Translations under genes and position numbers: made by a program
Part shown: positions 58,860 through 64,000 of the stretch, one piece after another
Layout: every line of letters begins with the position of its first letter
Position numbering within the stretch: the first letter of the stretch is position 1
Notes under the pieces: generated by a model
Database searches by the model: none
Told to the model about the DNA's origin: nothing
What the model saw: only the letters and a program-made list of their open reading frames with translations
Source: HGM04593 sp964458275
GTDB lineage: Bacteria; Bacteroidota; Bacteroidia; Bacteroidales; Bacteroidaceae
Assembly (NCBI GenBank): GCA_964458275.1
Contig: CAYWIE010000003.1
Location: 9,425-73,424, forward strand
DNA length: 64,000 bases
Direction of reading: 5' to 3'

Positions 58860-61097
58860 TTAAAGATTGAAGTGCAAAGATATACCAATCTGTCTCAATT
58901 TTCCAAGAGAAAAGAATGGATGTTGCATAGAAACGAAATAAAATGCTTTATATTCTTCGTTCAGGAGGTTTTTTCCCCACACCGACGCTCCGAAATGTCC
59001 CTTCTCCCAATTGAGTGATGCCGACAAAAGGCTGTAGAAGGGTTGTGAAAGGGTGTTGCTCTCGTCCCAATAGATGCGTCCCGTTCCGTTCCATCCGAGG
59101 TTGAGTGTCATGTGTTTGGCGAATTGTTCGCTGACGGGTATTCTGTAGCTTATGTTTGCGGAGGCTGTTTCGCATGGGGCAAGCGGCAAACGTTTTCCTG
59201 AGTAGTCGTTGTTGCCGCTGCGGTAGGTGCGGAATTCTGCGTGGGTGTATCCGTAGCTGCCGTCGATGCGCAGTCGTCCGTATGTGTAGTCCATGCTTAT
59301 TTCTGCGCCATGGCTGCGCGACTCGCCGGCGTTGGACATCATGCGTCCGGTGGTCATTCCTTCGGGGAATATGGTCAGTTGTTGGTTCTTGCAGTCGATA
59401 AGGAAGAGTGTGGCTGATATGTTTAGCGAGCCGTCGTCGAGCGGTGCAAGATGTGTGCCTATTTCGTAGTTCCAGCTTTCTTCGGGACGATAGGTGGTTG
59501 CTGAGGCGTCGTCATAGACGGGGTTGTTTTCGAGGTGGACGCCGAACTGCTTCATGAGGTCGTCTCTCATTCGGCTTTGCAGTATGTCTGAGAACAGCTG
59601 TGTGTTGAAGCCGCCTGCTTTGTAGCCTCGTGATGCTGATGCGTATATGCTTCCCTTGCTGTGCTTGTAGGTGAGCGATACTTTGGGCATTATTTCTGTT
59701 GCATCTATCGAATTGTCGCCTTTGAATACAGTGCTCAGTGGCAGGTAGCTGTTCATCATCGGGTAGATTCTGTAATTTATCAGCGAGTGGCTGTTGTAGT
59801 CCATCGTCGACTTTTCGTGGTCTATTCTCACTCCGGCGGTTATGTTCCAATGTTCGTCGTCGTGGCTCACCTGACCGTAGAGCGACGCTCCGTATGTGGG
59901 TGTTTCGAAGTGGTCGTTGATGAGGAACCTGTTGCTGTCGAATTGCAGTTCGTTGCCGGGAAATGCAGTTTGCAACCCTTTGTTGGCGTTGTCGAGTATC
60001 AGGCTTCTTATACCTTCCTCTTTGAAGAGCACGGGGGCGTTGAGGTTCTGGTGCTTGTAAAACGCAAATATTCCGCCCAGCCAGTTTATTGTGCCGCTGT
60101 TTTTTGATTTTGCCGTAAATTCTTGGGTTATGGAGTGTTCTCGTTGGTATTGTCCGAGAGTGAAGTATGATTGTGGCAGAAAATCGTTGTCTATGCGCAT
60201 GCGGTCGTCGGTGTAGCTGTATCCGGTGGTGGATGAGATGGTCAGGCGCGGGAGATTGTATTTGATGGTTACTCCATCGCTGATGTTCAGTCGGCGGTAG
60301 CTGCAATTGTCGTTGTAGTTGACGGGCATCAGTCTGCCGCTCTCTTTGTCGTAGAAGCGGTAGGCGTATCCTCCTTCGTCGGTGTATCCTATGGTGAGGC
60401 TGTTGTCGAGGCTCCACCTTTCGCCCCACAGGTGTTGTGTGCGCAGGCGGATGGCGAAATTGTCGCCCCCGTCGCATTTCTGTCCGTTGTAGCTGTTTGT
60501 GAAAAATCCGTCGGTGTGGTTGTAGTGTATGCTTGCTGCCCAGCCGAATTTGTCGCTTGGGGCTGCATAGTGCGATGCTTTTAGCCTGATGGTGTTTGCT
60601 GTGCCGTATTCGAGCGTGAACCGTTTCCCTTGAAAATTGAGGGGCGAGAGGGTCTTTATATTGATGGTGCCTGCGGTGGTGTTGCGGCCGTATAGGGTGC
60701 TTTGTGCGCCGCGTATGATTTCAATCCCCGAAATGTTGAACAGCTCAAAGTCGTAGTTGTTCTTGTTCATCACTGGCACTTCGTCTATGTTCATTCCTAT
60801 TACGGGCTGGTCGATTCGCGAACCGAATCCGCGTACATATATCGATGAGGTTATTCGCGAACCGTAGTCGGGCTGGTAGAAGTTGGGAGCTATCGAAGAA
60901 AGTTCTTTCAGCGAGGTGATGTGTCTTTCTTCTATCTCTTTGCGTCCTATGGTTGTGGACGAGTAGGGCTTTTCTTCGTCGGCAAAGTTGCTTTTCAGCG
61001 AGGATACTATGTCTATGCCTTGCAGGGTGATGCTGTCGCTGTATATCTCTTTGTCGGGAATAAGCAATGTCAATAGGGCTATGAATATATATTGCAT
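58860..61097 (-). CDS. TonB-dependent receptor
   Basis: A 745-residue outer-membrane receptor. A short signal (MQYIFIALLTLLIP) is followed directly by the plug domain (STTIGRKEIEERHITSLKEL, IYVRGFGSRIDQPVIGMNID, GIEIIRGAQSTLYGRNTTAG) and a 22-strand-type barrel ending in IGISLHFNL. There is no carboxypeptidase-like N-terminal extension, so it is not SusC-like; iron, cobalamin or another small chelate is more likely. The frame is open 10 codons further to 61127, inside the duplicated promoter segment, so ATG 61097 is preferred. The partner lipoprotein gene follows. Confidence 0.92.
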   Translation of the reverse strand: MQYIFIALLTLLIPDKEIYSDSITLQGIDIVSSLKSNFADEEKPYSSTTIGRKEIEERHITSLKELSSIAPNFYQPDYGSRITSSIYVRGFGSRIDQPVIGMNIDEVPVMNKNNYDFELFNISGIEIIRGAQSTLYGRNTTAGTINIKTLSPLNFQGKRFTLEYGTANTIRLKASHYAAPSDKFGWAASIHYNHTDGFFTNSYNGQKCDGGDNFAIRLRTQHLWGERWSLDNSLTIGYTDEGGYAYRFYDKESGRLMPVNYNDNCSYRRLNISDGVTIKYNLPRLTISSTTGYSYTDDRMRIDNDFLPQSYFTLGQYQREHSITQEFTAKSKNSGTINWLGGIFAFYKHQNLNAPVLFKEEGIRSLILDNANKGLQTAFPGNELQFDSNRFLINDHFETPTYGASLYGQVSHDDEHWNITAGVRIDHEKSTMDYNSHSLINYRIYPMMNSYLPLSTVFKGDNSIDATEIMPKVSLTYKHSKGSIYASASRGYKAGGFNTQLFSDILQSRMRDDLMKQFGVHLENNPVYDDASATTYRPEESWNYEIGTHLAPLDDGSLNISATLFLIDCKNQQLTIFPEGMTTGRMMSNAGESRSHGAEISMDYTYGRLRIDGSYGYTHAEFRTYRSGNNDYSGKRLPLAPCETASANISYRIPVSEQFAKHMTLNLGWNGTGRIYWDESNTLSQPFYSLLSASLNWEKGHFGASVWGKNLLNEEYKAFYFVSMQHPFFSLGKLRQIGISLHFNL

Positions 61098-61098
61098 T

Positions 61099-61278
61099 TT
61101 GTCGGTTTCTGCTTCAAAAGATTGCAAAGGTAGTGTTTTTCGAGGGATTGCCCCGTTGTTTTAAGAGATTTTAATTTTTTGTTACAAATTGTCGGTTTCT
61201 GCTTCAAAAGATTGCAAAGGTAGTGTTTTTCGAGGGATTGCCCCGTTGTTTTAAGAGATTTTAATTTTTTGTTACAAA
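61099..61278. repeat. Perfect 90 bp tandem duplication containing the receptor promoter
   Basis: Copies 61099-61188 and 61189-61278 are identical. Each carries CAAAGGTA (61125-61132 and 61215-61222), which reads TACCTTTG on the minus strand and fits the -7 consensus. The copy nearer the gene would give a leader of about 20 bases. Confidence 0.95.
61125..61132 (-). promoter_or_regulatory. -7 box (TACCTTTG on minus) of the TonB receptor, gene-proximal copy
   Basis: TACCTTTG matches TAnnTTTG, 27 bases before the ATG at 61097. An identical box lies 90 bases further upstream at 61215-61222. Confidence 0.6.
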
Positions 61279-61295
61279 TACAGAAACAGTTGTAT

Positions 61296-61337
61296 AACAA
61301 AAGAAGCGGTTGCGTCGACGCAACCGCTTCTTTTGTT
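61296..61337 (-). terminator. Terminator-like hairpin after tRNA-Gln
   Basis: Perfect 21 bp arms (61296-61316 with 61317-61337) meet at TGCGTCGACGCA. The stem begins at the 3' end of the tRNA on the minus strand. Confidence 0.8.
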
Positions 61338-61406
61338 GTCCCACGAGGATTCGAACCTCGACAAACAGAACCAAAACCTGTTGTGCTACCATTACACCAT
61401 AGGACA
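61336..61406 (-). tRNA. tRNA-Gln (anticodon TTG)
   Basis: On the minus strand the gene starts TGTCCTATGGTGTAATGGTA and ends with the T-arm GAGGTTCGAATCCTC and acceptor TGGGACA plus discriminator A. The acceptor stem pairs TGTCCTA with TGGGACA (one G-U). The anticodon stem ACAGG/TCTGT encloses TTTTGGT, giving anticodon TTG for CAA. CCA is not encoded. Length is 71 nt. Confidence 0.95.
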
Positions 61407-61523
61407 ATCCTGATTGTGCTTTCTTTTGAAAAGCGGTGCAAAGGTAAGAAATATAAATCTATTTTGCAAGTGATTTGTGCTAATTTATTAAGAAGCCGAA
61501 ACAAAGCCGCAAATATAGAAATA

Positions 61524-64000
61524 TCATTTCACACCCGGCGGTTTTGGGCTGTTGTATGTAAAGAACTTCAAGGATTCAAACTCTTTGACTTTGGCTATCG
61601 CAAATTCGTTGCCTTTCTCGGCAAGCCGTTTGTACAGCCTGTATGCCAACGGATGGTTGACATCTGTGCCGCGACCCTTTTCGTAGCAATAAGCTACATA
61701 CATCTGAGCTTCCTCGTCGCCGAGATCGGCAATGGACTTCATCCATTGGAAACTCTTTTTGCGGCTTTTTTTCAGATATTTTCCTTCGGCGAAACATTTT
61801 ACGATGAACTTCTGTGCCTCTTTATTGCCGCCGCGTGCCGCCTTGCGCATATATTCTATTGCAGGCGATTTGCGCAGTTTGCGCTTGCTCAGTCCGTTAA
61901 TGGAATCCTGTTCCACCTGATACATGCCCACCTTGTAGAGCGCGTCGGACTCATTCTGCTTGGCTGCAAGGGTGTACCATCTTAGTGCTTCATTGCGGTC
62001 GGGAGCTATAAATATTCCCTCTTCATAGAAGCGTCCCATCATGCGCTGCGACTGCGCATATCCGCCGGCTGCAGCCTTGCTGTAATACTCATATGCCAAC
62101 GAATCGCTCTTTTTACAATATCGCCTTCGTGGTAAATGTCGCCCAAGCAGTGCATCGCAAGATGGTTGCCCTTTTCGGCGGCCATACTGAAATAGCGCAT
62201 GCTTAATATCTTGCTCTCGCTCACACCTTTGCCATCGTAGTAACATTTTCCGAAGTTGGCGAGGGCGGGAGCAAAGCCATATTTTGCAGCTTCGCGGAAA
62301 CATTTTACAGCACTCTCATATTCTCCCTTGTCGTAATATACCAATCCCATATATGTGGTATTGTTGCACTTTGTTATAATCGTGGGCGGCAATTCGGTGT
62401 TCGACAACCTTTTCCATACTTCCATGTGGGCTGTTGATAATCCGAGACTGTCTGTTTTTACGCGTGTCTCTATGGATGTTGCATTGCCATAAATGGTCTT
62501 TTCTCCGCGACCTTGTATGTCTACATCAATGTGCATAGTCTTTGTGCCGTTGAAGAAGGTATATTTTACCTCTCCCGCAGTGTCGCTCTTGGCTGTCGGC
62601 ATCCACAGCAGTGTGCGACGGTAGTCCTGTGTCTCTTCATCGGGCTTGCGGTTGCTGTAGTCGGGTGAGTAGAACTGCTTGCTTTCGGTGTATCCGCGCA
62701 TCATGGTGTAACGCACCTTGTCGGCTTTTGAAAAATCGGGAATGTGTATGCTGTCCTTTCTCTCTTCCTCGCTGTATGGAATGAAACAAGCAACGTAGTT
62801 GGGATGTTTCGGTTTGTAATGTCCTATTCCCCTTGTTATATTCAGCGCGTATTCGGGCTTGAACTCCAATGCATTGCCGCCCATTCTTTGGTGAAAAAGA
62901 AGTGTGCCGGGAAATCCGTCAATCATTCGGTTACCCTTGGTGTGGATATAGTGGCGTGTGAGAAATCCTTCCGTAAGCAGCGAATCCACTGCGTGGCGAG
63001 GAGACATGTCATTGAACCATCTTTCTGTTTCGTTGAGAAACATTCTACGTAATTTTTCGTCGCTTCTGATTGTCAATTCTTTGAAATTCATCATATAAGA
63101 AATGTCTTTCTTTCTGCGTCTCAATAAAAAGAGTACATCGCTGTCGGGAATGTCGTCGCTGCTGTACTCTCCATTGACAACTATCGACTGCACCCAATAT
63201 GCCCAATTGAAATTGTATCGCCAAAAGATGCTTTTTAGTACCATTGCGGAGGTTAGTCCGTTGGTGATTTTATTAAAATAAGCATCTGCTGTGTCTCTGT
63301 ATTCTACGCTATATGCATCTGCAAGTGCATTGTATATTTTCCCGTTGCCCGACTCCTTTATAGGTTTTATCTTTTCGTCGTTGTGCTCTATTACATTCTC
63401 GCTTCGTCTGTTTGCAATATTGCCCGTATTTGCAATGTCAAGCGGTACTGCAACCTTTGTGGTGTCAAAATCGCGTTCAAGATTGAAGTAGGTAACATCC
63501 TGCGCATACTCCCATTCGTCGACGAAGTTGAACCGTATTTCGCTGCGTGGCGGACGGCTTGTCTTGTCCTTCTTCTTGTCCTCGACAACATCAACTTAGG
63601 CAAGTTCGTATTGCAACGGGTTTTTCTTTACAACGGTAGTGTCGATGCCGGCTGTATAGCCTACAGCCTCGCCGGGGTTGCACTCCCAATAGTTGTAGAA
63701 GCGGGACGATGGCGAGAAATAGCGGTCGAGCACAAAGCGTATGCCTGTAATATTTTTAGGCATGAAAGGTATATACCTTGACGACAGGCAGGCTGTCCTG
63801 TTGCCGTAGAAATCATCCAACCGCATTCTGAAACGGCCGTTTCGGGTGGTGTAGAATCTGTAAAGCACGCTGTCCTGCATGAATCTGAAGTTCATTGTTC
63901 CGAATTTCAGGGGGTAGAGCAGGAATGTGCCCAACTGTCCCCATCTCTTGTTCGGTTCGCGGGTGTATACTTCTCCGCTGAGCTCTATTCCCTCCTCTGC
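61524..64000 (-). pseudogene. Sel1-repeat protein gene with a nonsense codon and a frameshift (5' end outside window)
   Basis: The reading frame enters from the right edge (SGEVYTREPNKRWGQLGTFL) and runs through a carboxypeptidase-regulatory-like region (YRFYTTRNGRFRMRLDDFYG) to a TAA at 63596-63598 within LQYELA*VDVVEDKKK. The same frame then stays open (SRPPRSEIRFNFVDEWEYAQ ... NWAYWVQSIVVNGEY) into Sel1 repeats. At 62110-62114 a run of five T (A on the coding strand) shifts the frame; one more A would restore GDIVKKSDSLAYEYYSKAA. The rest, to the TGA at 61524, continues Sel1 repeats (AYCYEKGRGTDVNHPLAYRL). Two separate lesions make a pseudogene likely. Assembly error at the homopolymer is possible for one of them. 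Confidence 0.75.

Noticed and set aside
59512..60477. 321-codon open frame inside the TonB receptor gene
   Set aside because: Extremely Arg/Gln/His-rich, as expected from an out-of-frame reading. The receptor frame is intact and recognisable.
61079..61504. 141-codon minus-strand frame across tRNA-Gln and the 90 bp repeat
   Set aside because: It translates a tRNA (the WCNGSTTGFGS pattern) and a duplicated promoter, so it is not a protein gene.
62110..62120. Programmed -1 frameshift at the A-run of the Sel1 gene
   Set aside because: There are only five A and no perfect slippery heptamer, and an upstream nonsense codon already breaks the same gene.
62039..63244. Sel1 region read as two separate overlapping genes
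   Set aside because: The Sel1 repeats continue without loss across the frame change at 62110-62114, so a single frameshifted gene is the better explanation.
1..64000. Prophage, insertion sequence, toxin-antitoxin or defence island
   Set aside because: I looked for transposases, integrases, phage structural genes, restriction enzymes and small paired genes and found none. The gene content is core metabolism, DNA maintenance and envelope functions.

Overview
The window reads as a chromosomal segment of a Bacteroidales bacterium (phylum Bacteroidota). The evidence is the gene content (glycine-lipid acyltransferases, a DUF4292 lipoprotein, an OstA-like LptA, a PG_1098-type methyltransferase, a BspA-like LRR protein, a DUF4038 glycosidase, TonB systems) and many Bacteroidota -7 promoter boxes of the form TAnnTTTG. 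I cannot fix the genus. Nearly all of it is core housekeeping DNA. I see no prophage, insertion sequence, CRISPR array or integrated element.

Layout. 1-3643 is the 3' part of rpoC, closed by a strong terminator. 3783-5612 is a two-gene acyltransferase pair (glycine-lipid synthesis). 5820-11705 holds dut, a TPR protein, a DUF4292 lipoprotein, an EnvC-like protein, a small secreted protein and lptB. 11825-15157 (minus) is a large surface protein with an M60-type metallopeptidase between two LRR blocks. 15469-21208 is tig-clpP-clpX and recQ. 21220-30409 is guaB, three SurA-like chaperones in a row, an LptA/OstA protein, a small membrane protein and mutL. 30624-39011 holds an OmpA-type porin, nadK (minus), pdxJ-exbB-exbD-tonB, a DJ-1 protein, ispD and recG.

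From 39064 most genes are on the minus strand: a DUF4038 glycosidase, an M23/LysM peptidase, ndk, ftsE-lysC-lysA, then (plus) a 1162-residue secreted protein. These are followed by a chain calcium antiporter, GNAT, parE, coaD, ctpA, BASS transporter and methyltransferase, then a calycin-like lipoprotein, a TonB-dependent receptor, tRNA-Gln, and a broken Sel1-repeat gene that runs off the right edge.

A strong theme is envelope biogenesis: LptB, LptA-like, SurA-like foldases, OmpA, ExbBD/TonB, EnvC-like and M23 hydrolases, glycine lipids and FtsE. The most unusual non-coding signal is a family of about 65-72 bp intergenic elements (four full copies). Each has two conserved boxes separated by stems whose sequences differ between copies but stay complementary, and two copies end in the -7 box of the adjacent gene. 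Other notable features are an 84 bp tandem repeat, a perfect 90 bp duplication of the TonB-receptor promoter, and a pseudogene with two separate lesions.
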